Made by a program: the position numbers and the translations under genes. A stretch of 64,000 nucleotides of DNA from Mesotoga sp. Brook.08.105.5.1 (GTDB lineage: Bacteria; Thermotogota; Thermotogae; Petrotogales; Kosmotogaceae), in assembly GCF_002752635.1 (NCBI RefSeq), contig NZ_AYTW01000016.1:1-64000 (forward strand). The letters run 5' to 3'. Shown here one piece after another: positions 48,132-56,421 of this stretch (positions within the stretch are counted from its first letter, which is position 1; every line of letters begins with the position of its first letter). The notes under the pieces were generated by a model, which saw only the letters and a program-made list of their open reading frames with translations, was not told the DNA's origin and made no database searches.

Positions 48132-49424
48132 GTGTACTTCCACGCTGGTCTAATACTTGCCGTAATTGCCGTCTCTTTCGGGATTGCAAAGGCACTTAAA
48201 CTTAGTGTTGAACTCTCGATGTTAGTTGCTGCAATCGCAGCGGCCATTGTACATTCTGGTGGAGCTATTCCCGTTCGTCATCTGGTTGAAGGCTCTTTCA
48301 CTTATCTTGATGTCTGTTTGATCTTTATCACTGCTACTTTCTTCATGAATCTGATAAAGGAGTCCGGGGGAGTCGCCTTTCTGGTAAGGCGTATAGTTAC
48401 TGCCTTCCACAAGAGCAGAGCGCTCTGCCTTTTCTTCCTGACTCTTCTCCTGTTAATTCCCGGTGCTTTGACTGGTTCTGGTGCTACCACAGTGCTCACG
48501 GTCGGTACGCTGGTTGGGACAGTTCTCACCTACATGGGAATATCTGAGAAACGAGTAGCAGCGATAATTTTCGTTTGTGCTGCAATGAGTGCCGCCGCAC
48601 CTCCTGTTAACCTCTGGGCGATGATGGCAGCCGCAGGTTCTAACATGCCTTATGTAGGCTTCTTCATTCCGCTCCTTGTCCTGTCGCTTGCGGGGTCTCT
48701 GTTTGCGATGTTCTTCTTGGGAGGAAAGGGCAAGCCTGTAGAGTTAGGAGAAGCTTTGAAGGAGCTGCCTGAACCGCCTGCGAAGATGAACTGGATAAGG
48801 GTAGGAATTCCCTTCGTGGTCCTAATATTCTTGATCATGGCGGGACGGATATGGCCCCACTCAATTCCTACGCTGGGGTTGCCTTTCATGTTCGTTGTAG
48901 CATCTGTATTTGCGATTCTCCTCAGTCCCAAGAAGTTGGAGATTCTAAAAATAGCGACAAACACTATAAACACTTTGATCCCTCTTGTAGGAATCATGAT
49001 AGTTGTGGGTATTTTGATACAGATAATGGCTTTGAGTGGCGCAAGAGGGTTGATCTCTCTGGCCGTAGTGACACTGCCTATGTGGGTTCTGTTTGCTGCA
49101 CTCTGGCTAATATTGCCTGTTTCTGAAGGGTTGCTCCAATACGCGGTTGCACCGCTTCTCGGAGTTCCCCTTATACTTTTGTTCAACATGAAAGGTATGG
49201 ACGCAATAATCGCTCTTTCTGCAATGGCAGTAATGTGGCCAGTGGGAGATATTCTTCCCCCTACTGCAGTTGTTGGAAGGGCAACGGTTATGGAGCTCAA
49301 GTTCAAGGGTCACTACTATAAGGATTTCTTGAAGACTTCGCTTGTTCCAATGGGGTTTATTCTGCTGATCACTACACTGTTCTTGATCTTCAGTAATGAA
49401 CTTTCCTTCTTGGTTGGCGGGTGA
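48132..49424 (+). CDS. TRAP-like large permease (DctM/IT superfamily), copy 1
   Basis: 430 aa, GTG 48132 after GGGGGAGTG. About 12 helices in two inverted halves. First half: FMNLIKESGGVAFLVRRIVT, LIPGALTGSGATTVLTVGTL, SAAAPPVNLWAMMAAAGSNM (substrate-site PP motif). Second half: LILPVSEGLLQYAVAPLLGV and AVMWPVGDILPPTAVVGRAT. Its twin is at 58894. No DctP receptor or normal DctQ subunit is beside it; instead a DUF6305-like protein precedes it and a 54-aa membrane protein follows. Likely an ion-coupled importer of small organic anions, amino acids or dipeptides, by context. Confidence 0.8.
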   Translation: MYFHAGLILAVIAVSFGIAKALKLSVELSMLVAAIAAAIVHSGGAIPVRHLVEGSFTYLDVCLIFITATFFMNLIKESGGVAFLVRRIVTAFHKSRALCLFFLTLLLLIPGALTGSGATTVLTVGTLVGTVLTYMGISEKRVAAIIFVCAAMSAAAPPVNLWAMMAAAGSNMPYVGFFIPLLVLSLAGSLFAMFFLGGKGKPVELGEALKELPEPPAKMNWIRVGIPFVVLIFLIMAGRIWPHSIPTLGLPFMFVVASVFAILLSPKKLEILKIATNTINTLIPLVGIMIVVGILIQIMALSGARGLISLAVVTLPMWVLFAALWLILPVSEGLLQYAVAPLLGVPLILLFNMKGMDAIIALSAMAVMWPVGDILPPTAVVGRATVMELKFKGHYYKDFLKTSLVPMGFILLITTLFLIFSNELSFLVGG

Positions 49425-49451
49425 TGTCATGGCCGAAAGGAAGTGTTGTTA

Positions 49452-49616
49452 ATGGCTGTTCTTTATACAATAATCAGTGTCTGTTACTACTTGATAATCG
49501 CTTTTGTAGTTTTCGTTATAGCTAGAAACCTGATCAAGACCAAGAATTTTCAGGAGGCAATCCTCTTTTCTGTCATGTTAATGCCATTCATCCTGCGAAT
49601 CCTGAGAATCAAGTAG
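49452..49616 (+). CDS. Mini membrane protein (54 aa), copy 1
   Basis: ATG 49452, 54 codons, one long hydrophobic segment (residues ~4-24), then a basic stretch RNLIKTKNFQEAI, a second hydrophobic segment and the ending PFILRILRIK. The paralogue at 60214 has the same layout (NFIKTKDLKSEI, PLILRLLRMK) and the same place between permease and zinc hydrolase, which argues strongly that it is a real gene. Inferred to be a small subunit of the permease, perhaps in the role of DctQ. It starts 27 nt after the permease stop. Confidence 0.75.
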   Translation: MAVLYTIISVCYYLIIAFVVFVIARNLIKTKNFQEAILFSVMLMPFILRILRIK

Positions 49617-49627
49617 GGGGTGCTGGT

Positions 49628-50794
49628 ATGACTGACAGAAACCTGATGATTGTCAAAATAGTTTCAACTGCATTGGTCGGGATTGCCCTTATTATTGCGG
49701 GGATCGAGTTCTACAACCACAGAAACTTCCGGGAGCCAGTTGTAATTGGACCGGGGGTAACCAATGTGAAGACTCTTGGTGACTATTTTGCGCCCTTGAA
49801 AGGCACCATAAACGACACCAATATCTACATAATCGATAGTGGTGTACCCGGTGGAACGGCACTTGTGATTGGTAGATCTCATCCAGAGGAACCAGCGACG
49901 AATCTAGCCGCAAAGATATTAGTCGAGAACGCCATGCCAAGCAAGGGAAGGCTGATCGTAGCCATAACTGCAAACCAGAGTGGATCACGAGTTACCAGAC
50001 CGGGGGACGCATATCCCATGTATTACACGATCGAAACACCCTGGGGAGAGAGCAAATACCGAATGGGAGACAGATGGACAAGCCCTCTCGATTCGTGGCC
50101 GGATCCCGAGACGTACGTCCACTATCCAAGTGGTCAGCTTCTTGCCTACATGGACATTCGTAACTTCAACAGAACATGGCCAGGCAGGGAGAACGGAATG
50201 ATCACAGAACAGACTAACTACGCTTTCATGAATCTTATAAGGGAAGAAGGAGTTGACGTTTTCATCGACTTACATGAGGCCGAGCTTGAGTACCCTGTCA
50301 TAAGCACAATAGTTGCTCATCAGAAGGCCGCAGACATAGCGGGGCTGGCTTCCATGATTCTCACTTCTTCGGAATTCAGGATCGGGATGGAGTTCTCTCC
50401 TCCTAGCCTTCACGGACTCTCTCATAGAGAAGTGGGGGATCATTCGGACGCGATATCTCTTCTGTTCGAGACTCCCGAGCCTTTCCTGGACAGGGTTAGG
50501 GGAATCACGGATGAGGCGCTTCTGTTAACAGGTAAGGATGAATTTGTTATGACAGCCGGAAAGTACGGTCTGCTTTACGAGAAGATAGACGAGAAAGGTT
50601 GGCCAATCGATGTGAGAGTCGGCAGACACTGCTCCACGACTCTCATGGTTCTCGAGCTATGGAGCGATTTCAATCCAGGAAAGGAGGTACTTGTCGGAGG
50701 AGTTCCGAGATACGACGAGGTAGTTAGTAACGGTACCGGCTTCTATTTCCAGGATCCATCTAAAGCAAGTGCAAGTAAGATTTACTATGAATGA
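49628..50794 (+). CDS. Membrane-anchored zinc hydrolase, AstE/aspartoacylase-M14 type, copy 1
   Basis: 388 aa, ATG 49628 after GGGGGTG. N-terminal signal anchor (~9-27), catalytic part outside. The metal site is HPEE (His85, Glu88) in IGRSHPEEPATN plus His216 in VFIDLHEAE. The substrate motif NFNRTWPG (~179-186) corresponds to DLNRxFPG of the AstE/ASPA branch. SLLFETPEP supplies the probable catalytic Glu. So a metallo-carboxypeptidase or N-acyl-amino-acid hydrolase is expected. Twin at 60377. 12 nt after the mini membrane gene; same operon as the permease. Confidence 0.8.
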   Translation: MTDRNLMIVKIVSTALVGIALIIAGIEFYNHRNFREPVVIGPGVTNVKTLGDYFAPLKGTINDTNIYIIDSGVPGGTALVIGRSHPEEPATNLAAKILVENAMPSKGRLIVAITANQSGSRVTRPGDAYPMYYTIETPWGESKYRMGDRWTSPLDSWPDPETYVHYPSGQLLAYMDIRNFNRTWPGRENGMITEQTNYAFMNLIREEGVDVFIDLHEAELEYPVISTIVAHQKAADIAGLASMILTSSEFRIGMEFSPPSLHGLSHREVGDHSDAISLLFETPEPFLDRVRGITDEALLLTGKDEFVMTAGKYGLLYEKIDEKGWPIDVRVGRHCSTTLMVLELWSDFNPGKEVLVGGVPRYDEVVSNGTGFYFQDPSKASASKIYYE

Positions 50795-50849
50795 CCGGTA
50801 AAGCATCATTATTGTTGAGTTTTTTTCCTCAAAAGGGAGGGGTTTTTAG

Positions 50850-52415
50850 GTGAGAAAGATACTAGTAACGATTGTTCTTGTACTGTCAGTTTTCTACGCA
50901 AGTCTGATTGCCTGCACAGATATACTTGCTGGTAAGATGGCTACAATTGATGGTTCTGTTATCTGTTCGCAGACAGTTGACGGGACATATGATTCTAGGA
51001 TTCTGATACAGCCTGCAGCAGACCATGAACCGGGAAGCATGACACCTGTTTGGGAATGGATAGTTTACGCGGATAGAAGGCCACTCGAGAAACTGGGCGA
51101 AATTCCGCAGGTGGAGCATACTTACCAGTACTTCCTGACATCGTATCCTTTTGGCAACGAAAAGGGACTTCTTATGGGCGAGACAACCTTGGGAGGAGCA
51201 AGAGCAACTGCGAATAGTCCCGAAGCAATAATGACTGTTGAGCAGCTTCAGGCATTTGCACTACAACGTTGTACTACTGCAAGGGAAGCTATATTGCTTA
51301 TGGGGCAACTTGCCGAAGAGTATGGTTACCGCGAATCCTGCAATCTTGGGGAATGCATCACAATAGCCGATGGCAAGGAGGCATGGGTATTTGAAGTTTA
51401 CGGGGTAGGCCCTCTTTGGAAGCCAGGAGATGGTCCAGGAGCCGTATGGGCTGCCCAGCGTGTCCCCGATGAACATATTTCGGCTGTTGTCAACTACAGT
51501 ATGATTGGAGAAATAGATCCTGAGACAAAAAGACCGCCGGCCGTTCCAGAGGAAGACTTCTATATCTCCGATAATTATCTCGACACAGCCATCGAACTCG
51601 GTCTTTATGATCCCGCTAGTGGTGAACCGTTTGTCTGGAAGTATGTTTACGGAAACATCAAAGGTAAGTGGAGTTCCAGGCTCTGGAGGATTTTCAGCAC
51701 TTTGAATCCTTCCGGTAACTGGTCCTATGACAAGACTGATGACTATCCTTTCTCTGTGAAGCCTGATGAACTGGTTTCGGTATATGACATAATTGAGCTC
51801 TACAGAGATGTTATGACTGGTACACCTGGTGACATGGAAGCTAATGAAGCCTGGTTATATGAATACGGAGACGAGATAAGGAAGAGTGGGCTGGCATCGC
51901 CACAGCCAGGAAGTGAATTCAGAAATCTTCTTGGAATTCCGAGCGTAAGGAACATCGGTGTTCAGAGTACAAGCTGCTTCTTCATAAACCAAACGAGAGA
52001 CTGGTTGCCACCTGAGATTGGTGCGGTCTCGTGGTTTGGTCTTGGAAATTCCCACAAAGCAGTTGTTGTTCCTCTATTCTGTGCGACGACCAGCGTTCCT
52101 GAATCTTGGACCACAATAAACAGAGGGGACAGCAAGATCAACAGAGATGATGCTTTCTGGGCATTCTATACTGTCGACAGGTTATCCGGAGTCAGGTATC
52201 AGGACATGATGCCGAGAGTAGATGCTGTCAGAAAACCTCTTCAGGAAAGGATTTTCGAAGTCCAGCCAGCAATTGAGGCTACAGCACTTGAGCTTTACAA
52301 GACCGATAGGGATCTGGCAGTTGAATTCCTAACTAGCTACGTTTCCAGCTTGATGATCGAGGTAGAGGAAGCATATTGGGATCTAGCAGACTCTTTGATT
52401 CTTAGGCTTCCTTGA
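50850..52415 (+). CDS. Secreted C69-family dipeptidase 1
   Basis: 521 aa, GTG 50850 behind GGGAGGGG. The signal peptide ends LIAC; Cys22 begins the mature C69 sequence CTDILAGKMATIDGSVICSQ, so signal cleavage itself can create the N-terminal nucleophile. The family body follows: VEHTYQYFLTSYPFGNEKGL, MGETTLGG, LQRCTTAREAILLMGQLAEE, AWVFEVYGVGP and VWAAQRVPDEHISAVVNYS. It lacks the C-terminal GYPxWWLxAVGY block of its two relatives here. Ntn-hydrolase cutting dipeptides, outside the membrane. Confidence 0.92.
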   Translation: MRKILVTIVLVLSVFYASLIACTDILAGKMATIDGSVICSQTVDGTYDSRILIQPAADHEPGSMTPVWEWIVYADRRPLEKLGEIPQVEHTYQYFLTSYPFGNEKGLLMGETTLGGARATANSPEAIMTVEQLQAFALQRCTTAREAILLMGQLAEEYGYRESCNLGECITIADGKEAWVFEVYGVGPLWKPGDGPGAVWAAQRVPDEHISAVVNYSMIGEIDPETKRPPAVPEEDFYISDNYLDTAIELGLYDPASGEPFVWKYVYGNIKGKWSSRLWRIFSTLNPSGNWSYDKTDDYPFSVKPDELVSVYDIIELYRDVMTGTPGDMEANEAWLYEYGDEIRKSGLASPQPGSEFRNLLGIPSVRNIGVQSTSCFFINQTRDWLPPEIGAVSWFGLGNSHKAVVVPLFCATTSVPESWTTINRGDSKINRDDAFWAFYTVDRLSGVRYQDMMPRVDAVRKPLQERIFEVQPAIEATALELYKTDRDLAVEFLTSYVSSLMIEVEEAYWDLADSLILRLP

Positions 52416-52441
52416 TTTAAGTTAGTTCTGGAATATTTTCC

Positions 52442-52467
52442 GGGTCGGTCATAGACCGACCCCCATT
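52442..52467 (+). terminator. Hairpin terminator between dipeptidase genes 1 and 2
   Basis: GGGTCGGTC-ATA-GACCGACCC, a perfect 9-bp stem, then CCATTTT. The ribosome site of the next gene lies only 8-13 nt on, so it may be leaky or regulatory. Confidence 0.65.
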
Positions 52468-52489
52468 TTGTGAAAGGGGAGTGAAAGAA

Positions 52490-54085
52490 TTGCGACGTGT
52501 ACTTATTGTTTTGTTAGTGCTTTTTGTTGGATTTGGCGTAACCGCAATGGCATGCACCTCTATCCTGGTAGGAAAGGATGCATCGGTTGACGGTTCAACG
52601 ATGACCACACACACCTGTGATGGCAGCTACGATGCCAGAATTCAGATTATTCCCGGTGGAGTACATGAAGAGGGCGAGACCGTAAGCATTTACAAGGGTC
52701 TCTGTCAGGCGGGTATTCCCGGAAGGACTGTATCTTACGTGGGAGAAATACCTCAGGCACCGGTAACGTACACCTACTTCCACATAGGATATCCATTCAT
52801 GAACGAAAACCAGGTAATAATGGGAGAAACAACCTGGAGTGGTGAGAGAGCGCTTAGAAACTCTCAGGGATGGATGACAATCGAGCAGTTGCAGGTTCTC
52901 GGTCTTCAGAGAGCCACTACGGCGAGGGAAGCTATACAGGTAATGGGAGAACTAGCCGAGAAGTACGGATATGGCGATGGCGGCGAAGGACTAACAATTA
53001 TCGACGGAGAAGAGGCATGGCTCTTTGAGATCTGTGGTCCTGGACCCTTCTGGTCTCCTGGGAGCGAAGAACCCGGAGCGGTATGGGTTGCACAGAGAAT
53101 TCCGGACGATCATGTTCTCGTTCACGCCAACAGATCGAGGATTGGAGAAATCGATCTTGAGAACACCGACTACTTCATGGCCTCTCCAAATGTCTACTCA
53201 ACCGCTATCGATCTAGGACTGTGGGACGGAGAAGGGACTTTCCTCTTCTATGCAGCCTATGGGCCGAAGAATGCATTCTATAACACAAGACGAGAGTGGA
53301 GAGTACTGGATCTTCTAGCCCCATCACTTGAGCTTGATCCCTGGGCAGAGAGATACCCTCTGTCAGTCAAACCAGACAAGAAGGTTTCTGTTCACGATCT
53401 TATGATGATCAAGCGCGATCATTATGAAGGAACAGAATTCGATCTCACGGTTGGTCTTGCCGCGGGTCCTTTTGGCAATCCTAACAGATATGCGACCTCT
53501 TCCAGTCAAAGGCCAGAAGGTGTCAACTACGACGGTTGGGAAAGAGCAATCTCCATGTTCAGGTGTTCTTATGTAATCGTTGGACAGGCAAGAAACTGGA
53601 TGCCTGCTGAAATCGGTGGACTGGTATGGTTTGGCGAAGATGCGCCTCATTCAACTGTATACATTCCCTTCTACGCTGGCGCTACCAGTGTTCCCGAGTC
53701 ATTCAGTCAGGGAGCAAGGAATTTCTTCGACAGAAGTTCTGCATGGTGGGCATTCAACCACGTCTCTAACCTAGCCGATCTGAGATACAATGTCGCAATA
53801 GAGATTATCAAAGAGGAATACACGAAGTTTGAAACTGAGTTCCTCACGAATCAGCCACTGATCGAAAAGGTTGCGCTCGAACTTTACAAGAGCAGTCCAG
53901 AAGCAGCGATTGATTTCATCACGAACTACAGCAACGGTCTTGCTAATAGAGTTGTGGATAGATGGTGGAAACTCGCTGATGAACTGATCTACACATTGAA
54001 CGACGGTTATGTGAATGGTTCTACTGCAGGGTACCCAACCTGGTGGCTCGAAGCTGTTGGTTATGGAGATACAACCAGAAGATAG
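52490..54085 (+). CDS. Secreted C69-family dipeptidase 2
   Basis: 531 aa from TTG 52490, 8 nt after GGGGAG; this gives MRRVLIVLLVL, matching the other two signal peptides, and is preferred over GTG 52481. Cut at AMA/Cys22 yields CTSILVGKDASVDGSTMTTH. Core blocks: VTYTYFHIGYPFMNENQVIM, GLQRATTAREAIQVMGELAE, AWLFEICGPGPFWSPG, VWVAQRIPDDHVLVHANRS, and the C-terminal STAGYPTWWLEAVGY. Extracytoplasmic dipeptidase. The three copies in this cluster diverge enough to suggest different specificities. Confidence 0.92.
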   Translation: MRRVLIVLLVLFVGFGVTAMACTSILVGKDASVDGSTMTTHTCDGSYDARIQIIPGGVHEEGETVSIYKGLCQAGIPGRTVSYVGEIPQAPVTYTYFHIGYPFMNENQVIMGETTWSGERALRNSQGWMTIEQLQVLGLQRATTAREAIQVMGELAEKYGYGDGGEGLTIIDGEEAWLFEICGPGPFWSPGSEEPGAVWVAQRIPDDHVLVHANRSRIGEIDLENTDYFMASPNVYSTAIDLGLWDGEGTFLFYAAYGPKNAFYNTRREWRVLDLLAPSLELDPWAERYPLSVKPDKKVSVHDLMMIKRDHYEGTEFDLTVGLAAGPFGNPNRYATSSSQRPEGVNYDGWERAISMFRCSYVIVGQARNWMPAEIGGLVWFGEDAPHSTVYIPFYAGATSVPESFSQGARNFFDRSSAWWAFNHVSNLADLRYNVAIEIIKEEYTKFETEFLTNQPLIEKVALELYKSSPEAAIDFITNYSNGLANRVVDRWWKLADELIYTLNDGYVNGSTAGYPTWWLEAVGYGDTTRR

Positions 54086-54100
54086 TACTATTGTTCTATC

Positions 54101-54130
54101 GAAGGGCGGAGTAATCTTCGCCCTTCTTTT
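54101..54130 (+). terminator. Terminator after dipeptidase 2
   Basis: GAAGGGCG pairs with CGCCCTTC across a 10-nt loop, followed by TTTTC, 15 nt after the stop. Confidence 0.8.
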
Positions 54131-54447
54131 CTTGAAGCGTTCTTGATATCGTATGACTATAGACTCATTTGAAGTCGATTTCTCGATTCTTAAGCCGCGA
54201 CTGTGGTTCCATGTGGGACATGTCAATAAGTTGATGCAAGTGTTTAATGAGCCAGGAAGTCTTTTTGAAAGGGAATCTCACTCATGGAGTCAGAAACTAG
54301 AGCTTTTTCCTCCTATTTAAAACTTGTGTATCGATTGGAGCAAGCGGGCAAAATGGCATAAGGCTTTGCTATAATGATTATAAGAAAGTTTTACAACCTA
54401 ACTTAATGAGTTTTCCGTTCTTGGACTGATTATTATTTATTTTGGGG
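54131..54447 (+). promoter_or_regulatory. Spacer with extended -10 promoter for the DUF6305-2/propeller pair
   Basis: 317 nt without a gene. TGC-TATAAT at 54367-54375 is an extended -10 element; no clear -35 is needed or seen. It implies that a new transcript starts here, after the terminator at 54101-54130. Confidence 0.5.
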
Positions 54448-55071
54448 ATGGCACTGTTGAAAATTGCTACGGTTATGCTGATTCTTTTCGCTGGTTCAAT
54501 TCTTTGCTCTCTGACAGTCGAACCTTTGCCCGTTATTGAAGATCCTCTGTTAATGACAGTTTGGGGCGAGAGCATAGAACTTCAGAATATAACCTATTTT
54601 TGTGACAGTCTTCAGATTGCTCGTGACTATTCGCGGTTTGCGACAGTCGAAGATCTCGCTTCTGGTGCTGGATACAGGATTGGGAGAGAGCTACCCGACG
54701 AATTTTTCCATCCATTCTACGTTACCGGAACTCCATATCGTACTCTTGTTGTCATTGTTGGAGGCGCTGAACGGGGATCAGCAGAAGATATCATTAGAAT
54801 TGAGATGCTTGCCTCTTCAGTGAAGAGCTCTGGAGGAAAGGTTCTAGCAATAGACATCGATGTTGAAGGGATTGGAAACGATCCCGTAAAGGAAGAGTTC
54901 GTCCGAACAATCGTTCCGTTTCTAGATGTCCTTATAGTAGCCGAGAGCCCCACTGATCAATACTTGCCATATCTGAAAAGTGATACCCCTATATTGGTGG
55001 AGCTGCCAGTTGTTGTAGATCTCGTTTCAATCTTTGAAAGGGATTTCGGCGGCGGCAGGTGCTGTGACTAA
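54448..55071 (+). CDS. DUF6305-like exported protein, copy 2 (divergent)
   Basis: 207 aa if ATG 54448 is used; TTG 54457 (giving MKIATVMLILF) is equally possible. Signal peptide ~1-18, possibly cut before LTVEPLP. The family start LMTVWGESIELQNITYFCDS corresponds to the TxGQS segment of copies 1 and 3, with Q replaced by E. VVIVGGAERGSAEDIIRIEM, then KVLAIDIDVEGIGNDPVKEE and DVLIVAESPTDQYL, keep the fold order, but the DxDxDG loop is lost. It precedes the propeller gene by 11 nt, probably as an operon, and has no permease of its own. Confidence 0.65.
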   Translation: MALLKIATVMLILFAGSILCSLTVEPLPVIEDPLLMTVWGESIELQNITYFCDSLQIARDYSRFATVEDLASGAGYRIGRELPDEFFHPFYVTGTPYRTLVVIVGGAERGSAEDIIRIEMLASSVKSSGGKVLAIDIDVEGIGNDPVKEEFVRTIVPFLDVLIVAESPTDQYLPYLKSDTPILVELPVVVDLVSIFERDFGGGRCCD

Positions 55072-55082
55072 CAGGAGGATTA

Positions 55083-56357
55083 ATGAAGAGAGTATTTTTG
55101 TTAGCCGTTATTATGTTAAGCGCACTTACATTTTCAGAGATTAGTGTTGAGTATTCGATTGCTTACGGAGGAGAAGGCGATGACGTTGCAAACGGTCTGG
55201 TTTTGCTCAAAGACGGAAGTATTCTGATTGCAGGATATACAACTTCGACTACCGGAGATCTCGGGACTTCAAAAGGGGAAGAGGATTTTCTCGTAGTGAA
55301 AATGGACGGCTCTTTTGAAGTGTTGTGGTCTAGAACTTTCGGTGGTAGTGATTCTGATGTTGCAGAAGCGATAGCTGAGACAAGAGACGGCGGCTTCATC
55401 GTTGTTGGCATGACAGAATCATCAGACGGCGATGTTTCCGTGAGTAACAAGCTTGGAGATTTCTGGATAATCAAGCTTTCCTCGGAAGGTGAACTACTCT
55501 GGGAGAAGACATTCGGGGGAAGTGGCCAGGACCATGCTTACGATGTTGTTGAGAGGCCCTCGGGAAATGTGGTCGTTGCAGGCTACACGAGATCGGTAGA
55601 TGGAGATGTTCGAGGACATGTATGGGGAGAAGATTTCTGGATAATTGAGATCGCTTCTACAGGAGAGCTTCTGAAGCAGTGGACAATAGATGGAGAAAAC
55701 AACAACGAAGATCTTGCTCGAAAGCTAACGATTACTGACATAGGCGAGATACTGGCTGTAGGCTATACGACCTACAAAGACGTAGGAATTAGCTGTAATT
55801 ACGTTAACGAACAGGCTGCACTTGCGGTCATCGATAATGAAGGAGTCCTTTCTTCCTATAAGAGTTACGGTGGTATGTATCTCGAAGATGGTTACGATGT
55901 GATGATTTTTGAGGACACAATAATCATTGTTGGTGAACAGGATGCTGGAGTATCTATGTTTTCCAGCGGACTCGGAGGGAAAGACTTCTACGTTGTAACA
56001 GTAGACAGAGCTGGGCAAGAAATCTGGGCGAAGAATTATGGAGGAACCTTTACAGATATAGCACGCGTGGTTCAGCGATTCGGGAACGGACACTTTCTTG
56101 TTGCAGGTCACACAACTTCACAGAATGTTGACGTCAAAGATCCTCTAGGTATGAACGATGGGTGGATAATTGTAATAAAGGAAAACGGTGAGCTTGTCGA
56201 ATCATTATCGGTAGGTGGATCGGCAGACGATCTAATTCTTTCGGGTGTCAGTTCAGATGAAAAGCATATTTTCTGTGGTTATTCAACATCATCTGACGGA
56301 GACGTAGAAAGCAACAAGGGCGGAAAAGATATTTGGTTGATTTCGTTAGGAAAATAG
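55083..56357 (+). CDS. Secreted seven-repeat beta-propeller (delta-60/SBBP-like)
   Basis: 424 aa, ATG 55083 behind AACAGGAGG. Signal peptide ~1-18. Seven repeats of ~55 residues each start near a (F/Y/I/V)GG or DGE block: YGGEGDDVANG, FGGSDSDVAEA, FGGSGQDHAYD, IDGENNNEDLA, YGGMYLEDGYD, YGGTFTDIARV, VGGSADDLIL. The full unit is GG..DDA.....DGG.I..G.T.S..GDV....G..DFWI.K....GE..W.K.F. Seven units should close one propeller. Binding function outside the cell is likely; no catalytic motif seen. Follows DUF6305 copy 2. Confidence 0.8.
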   Translation: MKRVFLLAVIMLSALTFSEISVEYSIAYGGEGDDVANGLVLLKDGSILIAGYTTSTTGDLGTSKGEEDFLVVKMDGSFEVLWSRTFGGSDSDVAEAIAETRDGGFIVVGMTESSDGDVSVSNKLGDFWIIKLSSEGELLWEKTFGGSGQDHAYDVVERPSGNVVVAGYTRSVDGDVRGHVWGEDFWIIEIASTGELLKQWTIDGENNNEDLARKLTITDIGEILAVGYTTYKDVGISCNYVNEQAALAVIDNEGVLSSYKSYGGMYLEDGYDVMIFEDTIIIVGEQDAGVSMFSSGLGGKDFYVVTVDRAGQEIWAKNYGGTFTDIARVVQRFGNGHFLVAGHTTSQNVDVKDPLGMNDGWIIVIKENGELVESLSVGGSADDLILSGVSSDEKHIFCGYSTSSDGDVESNKGGKDIWLISLGK

Positions 56358-56421
56358 ATGAGGTCTAGCGACCTTAAACTGGGGTATATCCCCAATAAAA
56401 TCTAGTTGGGAGGGGTTTCAT

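Noticed and set aside
48650-49306. 218-codon minus-strand open frame
   Set aside because: It lies antisense inside the permease at 48132-49424, whose membrane-protein motifs and ribosome site are convincing. The antisense product has no family features.
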